64,000 nucleotides of DNA from DATMNR01 sp963702765 (lineage in GTDB: Bacteria > Chloroflexota > Ktedonobacteria > Ktedonobacterales > Ktedonobacteraceae): contig CAVPEB010000014.1 of assembly GCA_963702765.1 (NCBI GenBank), positions 1-64,000 on the forward strand, written 5' to 3'. The notes beneath the pieces were generated by a model. It was not told where the DNA came from, did no database searches, and saw only the letters and a program-made list of their open reading frames with translations. A program made the translations under genes and the position numbers. The stretch's first letter is position 1; each line of letters opens with the position of its first letter. Below are positions 37,397-47,033 of the stretch, one piece after another.

Positions 37397-37819
37397 GTCA
37401 TACTCCTTTCCAATGCAAGCAAGGCATTGACATGCAATTTGGAAAAGGAAAGACGATGAGGATTTTGTTTTCGATAGGTCTTGATAGCTGTTTGAATATC
37501 CCTGATGATGCTATCGACTGATCGATTATAGCGCACAGCCAGAGTACGAAGAGGAACATGGGCAACAGGCTTGGTATCAGTGACGTTTAAGGACCCAACC
37601 AAATATCCCTCGGGAACAGAGTAGACACGAGATATATAGTGGATGGTCATCCAGGGCTGGATGGCATTAACATCACCCTGAAGCCGCGAGCGAACGAGCA
37701 AGCTGAAAACGCTGTATTGCGCGTACGGTCTGAAAAGCGCAGAATATCGTTGCGCCCAGTGCCAGGCATAATAGTATGCTTGTTACAAAGAGTCTGGAGC
37801 GTATACCCACTAGTTGCAC
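37393..37819 (-). pseudogene. Small membrane protein coupled to DedA, frameshifted
   Basis: One N-terminal TM helix (FVTSILLCLALGATIFCAFQTV) and a soluble domain of about 100 residues (VNAIQPWMTIHYISRVYSVPEGYLVG, then LRTLAVRYNRSVDSIIRDIQ) lie in two frames. They join as SLA-QGDVNAIQPWM after removal of one base near 37681. GTG 37819 is chosen because GAGGAAGTA precedes it and upstream codons run into a dispersed repeat. The soluble part resembles a small DNA-binding-like helical domain seen next to DedA genes in Chloroflexi; I do not assign a function. The 4-nt overlap with dedA suggests a joint role. Confidence 0.7.
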
Positions 37820-37860
37820 TACTTCCTCAGTAAAAATTCGTGATGCAATAATTCGAGCCG

Positions 37861-37975
37861 TGGGGCACCAGGACAGCGCAAGCACCCCGACTTCTCACGT
37901 CCGCATATGTGAGGCACCAGGACAGCGCAAGCACCCCAACACCACATCCTCACAGCCCCTGTCCCTACATCTGGA
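37861..37975. repeat. Direct pair of GCACCAGGACAGCGCAAGCACC repeats
   Basis: GGCACCAGGACAGCGCAAGC followed by ACCCC occurs at 37864 and again at 37914, about 50 nt apart. A related copy is at 26700. The first copy lies over the upstream end of the small membrane-protein reading frame. Confidence 0.7.
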
Positions 37976-38043
37976 TGCCGACGGTGATACCATCGGAAAG
38001 CTATCACTTGACGTTGCAGGGTGTCTCCTCTAGAATAGCAGAC

Positions 38044-38493
38044 ATGGATATTTCTACGCAACTCTTACACGTCGCAATCAAACGCATTGATACAGACTTA
38101 CCGCTACCTACCTACGCTACAGCAGGTTCGGTTGGTTTTGATTTGATGTGTCGTGAAGAAACAGAGATTGCCCCACGAACGGTGGAGCTTATCCCCAGCA
38201 ATGTCATTGTAAAGATACCTGCTGGTTATATGCTGATGCTAACGTTGAGAAGTAGCACGCCGCTGAGAAAAGGGTTACTCATTCCAAACGGTGTCGGCAT
38301 CATCGACCAGGATTATTGCGGAGAGGGAGATGAGTTGAAGGTGCAGGTCTTTAATTTCCGAGAGGAAGCTGTGACGGTTACACGTGGAGAACGTATTGCC
38401 CAGGGGATCTTCATCCCTGTCATGAGTGTTCGATGGCATGAAGTCGATGAAATGGGTCAGGGGAGAGGTGGTTTCGGAAGTACGGGTATATAA
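38044..38493 (+). CDS. dut: dUTP diphosphatase
   Basis: A 149-residue trimeric dUTPase. Motif 1 is AGSVGFDLM (27-35), motif 2 LRSST (68-72), motif 3 NGVGIIDQDYCGE (82-94) with the catalytic Asp D88, motif 4 RGERIAQ (114-120) and motif 5 RGGFGSTG (141-148), the C-terminal arm closing the site. It hydrolyses dUTP to dUMP to keep uracil out of DNA. The start is set at MDIST, where homology begins; the upstream part of the frame falls in repeats. Its TAA overlaps the ATG of the J-domain gene (TAATG), so they are coupled. Confidence 0.96.
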   Translation: MDISTQLLHVAIKRIDTDLPLPTYATAGSVGFDLMCREETEIAPRTVELIPSNVIVKIPAGYMLMLTLRSSTPLRKGLLIPNGVGIIDQDYCGEGDELKVQVFNFREEAVTVTRGERIAQGIFIPVMSVRWHEVDEMGQGRGGFGSTGI

Positions 38494-38831
38494 TGTTGGA
38501 TTATTACGCTATTCTTGAAGTCTCATCTTCAGCAAGCACTTCTGAAATCAAAAAGTCGTATCGCCGCCTTGCCCGTCTCCATCATCCCGACCTGAATCAG
38601 GATGCTCGTGACACTCAGATCAAACGCCTCAACGAAGCCTATGAAGTGTTGCGCGACCCGAAAAAACGCGCAGCTTACGATATGCAGCGCAGGGAGAAGC
38701 AACAACAAGCAGAAGCACAGGCAGCATTCGTACGCAGCCAGCAGCAGGTCAAGCGAGAACCAAAAATGACATGGATCGAAGGAATTATTGGCTTTGTCAG
38801 AGAATTAAGAAAGGAGTTGAAAGACGAGTAA
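38493..38831 (+). CDS. Small J-domain (DnaJ-like) protein
   Basis: A 112-residue protein with a J-domain over residues 3-65: DYYAILEVSSSASTSEIKKSYRRLA, the HPD motif (HHPDLN) needed to stimulate Hsp70 ATPase, and NEAYEVLRDPKKRAAYD. A short charged helix follows (QQQAEAQAAFVRSQQQVK). It lacks the Gly/Phe and zinc regions of full DnaJ, so it is a class III J-protein with a specialised role. It is translationally coupled to dut and convergent with the WD40 gene, with 1 nt or less between the stops. Confidence 0.92.
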   Translation: MLDYYAILEVSSSASTSEIKKSYRRLARLHHPDLNQDARDTQIKRLNEAYEVLRDPKKRAAYDMQRREKQQQAEAQAAFVRSQQQVKREPKMTWIEGIIGFVRELRKELKDE

Positions 38832-39726
38832 TTAGCATGGCTGCCATAGATGCACTGCCTCGTCACTCGCTGACGCAATATACTGCCCATCACTCGACCA
38901 GGCAACAGTTCGTACCCACCGCGTATGACCCCTATACATGCTGACCATTTTACCGGAAATAGCTTCCCAGATCATGCACAGTTGTATCATCACCACCAGA
39001 GGCAATATACTTGCTATCAGGTGACCAGGCTAACGATTTCACAGCATTGTTATGACCTTTATAGATGCACATGCTCTTCCCTGTAGCGGCTTCCCACACC
39101 TGAATTGTCTTGTCCTCACCACCAGAGACGATATAAGCGCCATCTGGAGACCAGGCGATTGCGTAGATCGGGCTGGAAGAAGTTCCGTACTTTATAAGAT
39201 TGAAGCCGGTCAATGCATCCCAGGTTTGTACTGATCCATCGAAACTTCCAGAGGCAATACGTTTTCCATCAGGCGACCAGGCGATGCCAAATATTCTATA
39301 TTGCTGAGTGTGAGTATACAGGCGATTGCCGCTAAAAGCAGCCCATACTTGCACTGTGCTATCCCCATATTCCCCACCGGATGCTATATATGAGTTATCA
39401 GGCGACCAGGCGACGCTACGCACGAATCTCGTGTGACCATGGTATGAGACCAGGTCACTACCCGTACTGCTCTCCCACACCTGCACAACACCTCCTGTAT
39501 CGCCACTGGCAATAGAATTACCGTCGGGCGACCAGGCGACCGAGAGCAGGTATGAAGCATGCCCCCGATAGATGCAGTGAACATGTCCTGTATATGCATC
39601 CCAGACGTGGACGGTCTTATCTCTTGACCCGGAAGCTATAGAGGCACTATCAGGAGACCATGCAACTGCAAATACATTGTCAGAATGGCCATGATAGACG
39701 AATAAGGGGGTCTCAATGGGCATCAT
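38832..39726 (-). pseudogene. Seven-bladed WD40 repeat protein, frameshifted in the last blade
   Basis: Six WD40 blades of about 42 residues (VAWSPDSASIASGSRDKTVHVWD pattern repeated) run in the main frame, which ends at 38950. The next frame supplies the rest of blade 6/7: IWEAISGKMVSMYRGHTRWV, then AWSSDGQYIASASDEAVHLW, to TAA at 38832. One inserted base near 38977 (ACTGTGCATGATCTGG) explains the break. The repaired length, about 297 residues, equals exactly seven blades, a closed propeller. Such proteins are scaffolds for protein-protein contacts. The ATGATG start directly abuts the stop of mogA (TAAATG), implying coupling, but no functional link is known. Confidence 0.85.
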
Positions 39727-40212
39727 TTAGTGTTCCCGGGGTCCCTCGATAAGCAGATTGACGGCATGGGGCAATACAGGTAGAACATACTCAAGGCACT
39801 CTTTTACTGCTTTAGGGCTACCCGGGAGATTGAGAATGAGTGTACGGCCGCGCGTGCCTGCGATGCCTCTGGAAAGCATGCCAAACGGGGTATGTTGGAG
39901 ACTGACTGCACGCATAGCTTCGGCTAATCCAGGAGCTTCGCGGTCGATGACAGCTCTTGTTGCTTCTGGTGTGACATCCCGCGGGGCCAATCCTGTTCCA
40001 CCTGTGGTGATTATGAGATTGAGATGCTTATCATCACTCCATTCGCACAATGTGCCTTCAATCAGATCGCGTTCGTCGGGGATAATGGCGCCAGCGCTAA
40101 TGACGGCTTCAGGTAGTTGCATGACCATTTCGCGGATCTTTTCGCCACTGGTATCCTGTCTCGCGCCTTTGGCCCCGCTATCACTGATAGTAAGCACTCC
40201 AATGGTAATCAC
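39727..40212 (-). CDS. mogA: Molybdenum cofactor biosynthesis protein, MogA/MoaB type
   Basis: A 161-residue MoCF-fold protein. It shows TISDSGAKGARQDTSG, the conserved TTGGTGLAPRDVTPEAT loop (69-85), LSRGIAGTRGRTLILNLPGSP and the C-terminal helix. MogA/MoaB adenylate molybdopterin before molybdate insertion, or are paralogues of unclear role. The length fits the single-domain form. A WD40 gene starts at its stop codon. A ModC-like ATPase is encoded at 17.6 kb, but the distance makes any link speculative. Confidence 0.92.
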   Translation of the reverse strand: MITIGVLTISDSGAKGARQDTSGEKIREMVMQLPEAVISAGAIIPDERDLIEGTLCEWSDDKHLNLIITTGGTGLAPRDVTPEATRAVIDREAPGLAEAMRAVSLQHTPFGMLSRGIAGTRGRTLILNLPGSPKAVKECLEYVLPVLPHAVNLLIEGPREH

Positions 40213-40243
40213 AAAAGCATTCCTCTATCCCTGATATGAGCAA

Positions 40244-40903
40244 TCATCGCGCAGCCAATTCTCGCATAATAGCTCCAATCTGGCGGCGCGATCCAAACAT
40301 CCAGACGGTAAATTCATCGGTCAGATCTTCCACCTCGATCTGGCATTGCATTTCTTGAGCAAGTTTGCGTGCTATATGCAGGAACTGCCCGCGTTCGGCG
40401 CTGTCACGACTATAGGTATTCAATGCAATTCTGCCAAGGCGCTCTTCCTGACTCAAGACTGCATTGATAAGCACATGCAATTGATCCGTACCAAAGACAA
40501 CTTGCAATGGCGGGATTTCCTGGGCCTGGTCTGATAGGTATACAGCACCTTGCATGCTATCATTTTCTCGGCCATTCCCATTGTTAGAGTGTTCTTCGCT
40601 ATCGCCCACAATGGATGTATAGACGTCGCTCAATTTATCAAGAATCATGAGCCTTGCTTCTTCTGGCACGTCGTTGCGCGGGTACACATATGCAAGTAGC
40701 TTATGGGCTGAATCAGAGTAGATAAATGGGCGCGAGATAGCAGATCGCCTCCCGCAGGCGGGACACGAGGAAACATTCAACAGGCCAGCCAACACGGTGT
40801 ATTGCAACTGCGGGTCTGTCGAAACGTTGACGTATTCATAAATTTTGCTGTCAAACACCTCACCACAAGGGCAGGTGAGCGTGTGATTGGTTGAACGAGA
40901 CAT
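40244..40903 (-). CDS. CpXC-domain protein
   Basis: A 219-residue protein beginning with the CpXC zinc-like motif: LTCPCGEVFDSKIYEYVNVS, then a second pair CPACGRR about 40 residues later. The rest is a helical region with a polar insert (residues 110-125). CpXC proteins are widespread but uncharacterised; the four cysteines suggest metal binding. Length is typical. It lies on the same strand as mogA, 31 nt upstream of it. The RHS pseudogene ends just upstream of this gene, so readthrough from RHS transcription could reach it. Confidence 0.82.
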   Translation of the reverse strand: MSRSTNHTLTCPCGEVFDSKIYEYVNVSTDPQLQYTVLAGLLNVSSCPACGRRSAISRPFIYSDSAHKLLAYVYPRNDVPEEARLMILDKLSDVYTSIVGDSEEHSNNGNGRENDSMQGAVYLSDQAQEIPPLQVVFGTDQLHVLINAVLSQEERLGRIALNTYSRDSAERGQFLHIARKLAQEMQCQIEVEDLTDEFTVWMFGSRRQIGAIMRELAAR

Positions 40904-41009
40904 ACTACGTTTTCTCTAGGTTAGACGGTGACATATGAAAAGTGTTTCTGAGGAAAGTATATCATATGAGAATAGATGGCCAGAATCATAGACTGATCTT
41001 TGTCAGCAC

Positions 41010-44000
41010 GATTATCCAGGCTACCCTGCAGCCTACCTCCCAGATCGTAGTAATGCAGGTCGCTGGAGTGGCTGCCGGTGGCGGTGTAGGTGTGCTCTTC
41101 GAGTCCGAAGGCGTAGACGGTCATGGTGGTACCACTACTGGTGGTGATCCGACGCAGCACACGGTTGCCCGAGGCGTCGTACACGTAGAGGTCTTTGTTA
41201 GCTGAGCCGGCATTCCAATTGACGAAGTGATCGAGCAGGTCGTAGGTCAGGGTCGCGGTGGTGCCGCTGTAGGTGCGGCTGGTGACGTTGCCCTAGTTGT
41301 AGTAACTGCTGGTAGATCTGCTAGGATTTGCTGGAACAGGTCGAGATGGTGGCATACATGTCGGTCAGTATATGAGGTATGCTGGTGCTGCTGCCACAGT
41401 AGAGATACTGTTACTGGGTGCTGCCTCCGTTGAGCGGCTCTTGCCACAGCTGCCAGAGATGCGTATAGACAAAGGTGTTGCTGTAGTTGGCTACACTTAA
41501 GCTGTTGGAGAGGGTGGAGCTGACACAGGTGTAGTTGATTGCTCCTGGCTGGGTGCCTGAGTTGCCTGCTTACACCAGACGGTTCTGTTAGTCGTAGCAG
41601 AAGTTCTGGCTCTCACTCTCTCCTGAGCTGCTTTTGCCTGGCACGGCAGCCTGGGTGGTCGCGAGGTTGGTGACGTTGCTGGCAGGGTCATAGGCCAGGG
41701 TTTGCGCAAAGACGGCGCCACTGGTGCCACTGCCGCTTTGCCAGGTGGCGCTGGCGCTCGTAGGACGCAGGTTGGCGTAGTAGCGTACTGCTAGGAGGCC
41801 AGCGGGTTGCTCAGCGAGGTCTGGAAGTTGATGGTATATAGTTGGGCGCGGGCATTGTAGACCAGGGTGGCCAGGTTGGCAGATGTGGCATTGGCCTGGT
41901 TACTAGTAAGGTGGGAGTGCTAGTCGTGGTGTCATAGATCTGGGTGGTGGTGTACTCTTGCTCGCTGGGAGTGGTACTGGTGGCGGTGGTGGTCAGCTGG
42001 TCAGCGTCGTTGTATGTAGTACTGTGCTAGGTAGCTGGGTAAGCTGGTGGTGATGCCACAACTACTAGGGAGGGTGCAGAATTGCATCTGTTCGGCTGAG
42101 AGCCTGCCACGGGCGTCGTGTTCGAAACGACTCGGTCGTGGTGACAGTATCACACCGGGAGTGCCTGTGAGATAGGTTTTGGAGAGGCTCTGGGTAAACT
42201 CTCCTTTGGGGTAGTTGGTGGTGACTGAGACGGTCAGCTTGTTGGTATCATAGGTGTTTTGCACGTAGATGTTGCCTGCGCTACAGGCACTGGTAGCGTT
42301 GATGGTGGGCGTGGCGTACTGCACGCAGCTCACGCGTCCTAACAGGTCGTAGTTGTAGCTGATGAGATGTTTGTTTGATCAGACGGTCGCATCGTCGGTG
42401 AGGACGTTACCGTTGGGATAGAGGGTGTAATTGTGCGTGCCGCGATCAGGATAGACGACTGCGTGAGCCGTCCCAGGTAGTCGTACTGCGCGGTGGTGGT
42501 GACACTGGTGATGGTCTGGCCTGTTTGGGGCGCTTTATCATAGACTTTGACGGAAGTGGGTTCGTTGAGCACGTTGTATTGCATGGTCTTTTGTTCGTTG
42601 AGTGTGAGGGTGCCTCCATAGAGACCACTATCGAACTGCTGGTAGACGCTACGACCAGGGCATAGTTGAAGCTGATACTGACGTGTTTGTTGGGGTAGAC
42701 GCTGGTCACGCTGGCATAGGTATAATTGTTGGGATCGCTTGCAACGGTGCCGGTGGAGTAATTGGTGCAGGCGGTATACGTGCCAGTCAGGGTGGCGGAA
42801 CAGGCGATGCTAGGCTCCTGGCTGGATACAAAGAGGGGGTACTGTGCTGCAATGGCTCTGCCTAAGGCGTCGAAGAAGGTGACGATACCGCCTGGTGCGA
42901 CGCCTTGATAGTCTTTGACGCCATTGGGGTACACTCAGCCGCTGCCATGGGTCACTTCAAAGGGCACGCTCTGCCAGACGGAGTGCGCCTGGTAGTTGTA
43001 GGTGGTGATCACTAACGTGTAGTAGCTAGAGCTCGGTCCCGGCGTGCGCGTCTCTGATGGCTCTGCTCAGGCTGTCGTAAAAAGGTGCTGGACTGCACAG
43101 TGCTGTACAGGTACGATTTACTATCGGCTTCATAGCAGGGCAGGGTGCTGCTGTTGGTACAGCTGGAGTTGGTCTTGGACAGAGTGGTGTAGCCGCTGAT
43201 ATGCAGGGGCAGTTTGAGCTGCACGGCCGGATGCTGCTGGAGTCATAGGTATAGCTGGTGCTGGTGGTCTGGCTGTTGACATCGGTGGTGCTGGTAGGCA
43301 GAAGACCTCTGCGTGTAGTCATAGCTGGTACTGGTGGAACAGGTCAGGGCATTGGTCATAGTTGTTGGTTGGGCGTTGTAGCTATAGTAGGATGTGCAGG
43401 TTGTGTAGTGGCTCTGGCTATAGGCGCTGCTATAATAATGTACGGGGCAGTGGAGAGCGTGTAGCTGTTGCTTGCGTACAGTGAGCTGTTCGCAGCAGCC
43501 AGCGACATAGACGCTGGCGACGGCATTGCTATAGGCGTCATAGCTCTGGTAGCTGGTGGTGAGAACGGCACCACGCGTTGGAGTGCAGGCGCTGTTGCTG
43601 TAGGTCTTGACGGTGGTGGGCAGGCTTTTCTGAGGGGGTCAGTGTCCCCGAGGGTGCTCCTTGTCGTAGGTGCTATCCTGGCACTGCCAGATATGACTAG
43701 TGTTATCGGTGCTATCGCTGTGCGTCACGTTGTTGATGGAGTAGTAAGTCCACTCTCCTGACGTTGTCTGGTAGTTGAACGTATATGCTCAGTTTTTATT
43801 GAGCGGGTAGATATTCGTAGGGAGGTTAGAGCCGCTGACCTGGTCTTGCTGGAGCACGTGGTACCCGCCACTGGCTACAAGCTCATATTAGAGGGAATAA
43901 TAGTCGTAGGTATAGGTGTGTTGGACTATGGGAGCGCTGCTACTGTTGCTGCTCTCGTAATAAATGGCCTGGGTGTAGACAACGACCTGCTCGCAGGCGG

Positions 44001-46680
44001 GATAGGTGATGGTGGTGCTGCGGCACGCATTAGAGTTTGTTGCATAATAGGTATTGGTGCGAGTGAGCAGGGTAGTGGGGGTAAAGCTAGTGCCGCTGTA
44101 GACCTCCTCGCGCCACAGCATGCCGCAGGAAGTTCTGATAATCGGACATGGGCGTCCGCCAGCTCTCGGTACTGTAGTAGTAATACACGGTCAGGTCATT
44201 GGCTGGGCTGACTGTACAGACCTGCGAAAAGCTCTGGTACTAGGCATGGTAATAGTCTTCTCAATACGTATCACTAGCAGGTAACTAGTTGTCACTCACG
44301 CAATCCTTATCAACTTGGTTTTGATAGGGGTAACAAAAGATATTCTCGATATAGGTCTCTGTTTTCGATAGGCGGTAGTAACTGAAGGTGGTTTTGGCGG
44401 GCTGCAAGGAGGAGGAACTGCTATAGGTGCAGAGAGCGGTGATGCTGGTGACTACCTGCTAAGCTAAGGTATGATCATCAGGATGAGAGTAGTGGACTGT
44501 GCAGGTGCTGTTGTTGGTGCAGAAGAGCGCGTAGTAAGGGTCATAGAAGATGGTATTCTTATTTATGATGGTGGGAGTGATATGGGTATTGTTATAGGCT
44601 CTGGCATAGGTGATGGTTACACTCACTTCGGTATTGCGATCTTGGTAGAAGTTCAGGTAATCTCAGCTAGTCTGCGTGCTGTAGGACTGCGAGCTGACCG
44701 TTTGTGTACTGTCGTAGTACGTGTCTGTGAGCAAAGATGTGTAGCTAAACTGGACACTGTGCAGCGTATGACCTGTCTGGTTCTGATAGATGGTGGGGGT
44801 GACGCTGTGAGCAGGTGTTCAGGCGCAATACTGCTGCGCGAGGGTCAGGGGATCGGTGCAGGCGGAAAATGGGCTGTCCGCAAAGGGCGGGTTCGCAGTG
44901 TAGGCGAAGGCATAGCTGCTATCCTCGTAACTCGGCGTGTGCGTCGATGCGACGTAGCTGGTCACACTATCAGGGTGAGCGTACTCATGACGAGGGGTGC
45001 TCTCGCTGCTATCATCTAATGGGTATCACAGCGCAAGGTCGTCGAGGTCGGGGAGCACTTCGCAGTCGTAGTTATTCCATAGGCGCACCAGCACAGAGCG
45101 GGATGAGTCGCTACTGGTGGAGGAGATCGTACTCGGACTATGATAGAGATAGTCGACGATGACAGACACATCGGTGACCGAACCAGTGGTGCCTTGACCA
45201 TAGCCGTAGATGATCTGCTAGAGAGAGGTATCGCGGATGTTGGTATAGCTACAGTGGGGGTGTTCTAGTCTAGCACATAAGTGAATAGAATTATCTAGTA
45301 GTAGGTACTATTGGAGATTTAAATAGGAGATAAGATATAGTAGATGTATAAGAGATATTTGATGAGAGAGATGATATTATAGGTATAATATTGTAGAGAG
45401 TAGATGATAAAGATAAGTTAGTAGTAGGTGTTAGATTTGTATAAAAAGTGAAAGAAAGGATATTTGTTGAAGATAATTTGATAGATTTTAAAGTAGGAGA
45501 TATGTTAGATATAGTAAGAGTTGTATGTGAATGTAATGAGATGATAGATGATATAGGAGATGTTGTTGAGAAAGTAATAGGTGTTATTTGAATTGATTGA
45601 ATAAATTTATGAGATGATGGAAATAAAGTTGAGAGATAAGTTATATATTTAGTAGATTGAGAGTGAGATGAAGTTATGAAGTTAATTGGGTAAGATGATG
45701 GAATAGGTGAGAGTTAGATGAGAGATAAAATTTATGATGATGAGAGGAATTGTAAGAGATAGAGTGCTGCTATGAGGAGTTGTGCAAGAGAGAGAGGCAG
45801 TTCAGCAAAGCTGATTGAAATTTTTGTTTGAAGTGATAAATGAGTTGGTGTTGAGTAATATGTTATGGGTGTTAAGGGTATGAGTTATTGGGTATATGTA
45901 TGGGAATGTTGAGTTTGGTGTTGGGTTGTTTGGTTTGTAGGGTGCAGAATGAGGGTGGGTTAGTTTAGGATTACGTTATTAGGGTTAAGGTTTAGATATG
46001 TTAGTTAGGAGGGTTGGTAGTGATAGATGGTGGTCATAGGTGTATGTAAGGTTAGTTTGTTGATGATGTTGTTTTGGTTGTGGATGAGTTGTAGTTGTTA
46101 GTGTTAAGTAGGTTATTCTGGTTGGTGGAATGTTTATAAATTGGATGAGATGTACGCTTAGCGCGTTTACAGGCGCGCTGCTACTTGGTGGTATGTGAGA
46201 GATAAGAGATATTAGCTGGATATGTACTTCGAGGCGGATATGCTGTTGTGAGATCAAGGGCTGATGCTGTAGCGCTGTCTGCGAGAAAGGCCGAAGTCAA
46301 CGTAGAGGTGATGGGTGCATGCTGGCAGGTTCGGCACTCGGGGGCAGGGTGTAAAATAGGCATACTGCGAGACCCTTGCCCGGAGGTGGCGCCAGTGGAT
46401 GGAAAGGTGACGGGACCACGATAGGTGTGTCCTGACGGCCCTCCGAGAAATGATCGAAGGTCATGGTGGCAGGTGCGCTCGTCAGGGGGTCAGCCGCGTG
46501 ACTGGTGAACACGCCGGTACTCCAGCCTGCGATGACGCCTGAGAGGACGACGATCAGCAACAGGGCTGAGAGCAACAGGTGCCGAGTGTGAGGCGGCGGG
46601 ATGTCTGAAACGGAAAACGAATATGAGGACGAGGGCGAGGAGAGCGTGAACCGGGATCAGCAGACAGCATGGGACATACT
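41010..46680 (-). pseudogene. Giant RHS/YD-repeat protein gene, heavily decayed
   Basis: The minus strand encodes pieces of one large secreted YD-repeat protein. Its start region (about 46680-46180) shows a hydrophobic signal/TM helix (LLLSALLLIVVLSGVIAGWS) and a proline-rich segment. The rest, down to 41010, reads as YD-repeats in several frames, for example TTAQYDYLGRLTQ, KDYQGVAPGGIVTFFDALGR and YVYDASGNRVLRR, ending at HYYDLGGRLQGSLDN. The usual RHS core end, with its conserved cleavage motif, and a C-terminal toxin are missing. There are many stops and small indels. Stops often replace Trp or Glu (LV-stop-AGN, YD-stop-QNRL, N-stop-GNVTSR), and Asp to Tyr is common (VYPNG, SVYPNK). Part of it (45309-46154) almost lacks plus-strand cytosine. 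Confidence 0.9.
45309..46154 (+). other. Cytosine-void segment inside the RHS pseudogene
   Basis: On the plus strand, 45309-45766 (458 nt) has no C, 45812-45944 (133 nt) has none, and all 846 nt have 11 C, seven of them in a small island at 45767-45811. The left half is rich in A, G and T (GATGAGAGAGATGATATTAT), the right half in G and T (GAGTTTGGTGTTGGGTTGTT). The edges are sharp: cytosine returns to normal right after 46155 (TACGCTTAGCGCG) and before about 45270. Because the coding strand then lacks G, only TAA stops are possible, and a 91-codon frame (46257-45985) stays open across the right half. Confidence 0.95.
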
Positions 46681-47033
46681 CCATCTCTTCCAAAGGAAGC
46701 ATCTCAAAAAGAGCAAGTAAAGGATACAATTATCATAGTGAGATAGGTAATGGAAATAAATATGATTGATATATTGTGGAGCAAATTTTAATGGGAAAAT
46801 AATGATATATAAGTGAATAGGAGAAAAGTCATAATGGAATAAAAATTGATATATAATGTATTGTATAAATATTATTAGAAATATATCAATACAAGCTAGA
46901 TAATTCAAATAAATGCATATAAGTCCCTCGCGAAATATGCTATACTCAGCGAGGAAATTTCATCGACCCAACGACGCGTGTGAAGCTATTTTCGCATCTT
47001 CTTGATAAATAGGATTTGCAGGAGGGGATTTCG
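46681..47033. promoter_or_regulatory. AT-rich region with possible promoter of the four-TM gene
   Basis: Very AT-rich, with no gene seen. CCTCGC (46926-46931) and GCGAGG (46949-46954) form an inverted repeat that brackets TATACT (46941-46946), a plausible -10 box under repressor control. No good -35 is seen. Confidence 0.4.

Noticed and set aside
43258..45162. Several long open frames on the plus strand (for example 43468-43761, 43846-44211, 44471-45019)
   Set aside because: They are the complement of the RHS pseudogene. The translations are Val/Gly/Ile-rich with no family match, and the strand is open only because its G/T-rich bases give few stops.
41010..46154. Diversity-generating retroelement acting on the RHS gene
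   Set aside because: Such elements change adenines of a template repeat. Here coding-strand G is lost, and no reverse transcriptase or template repeat is in the window.
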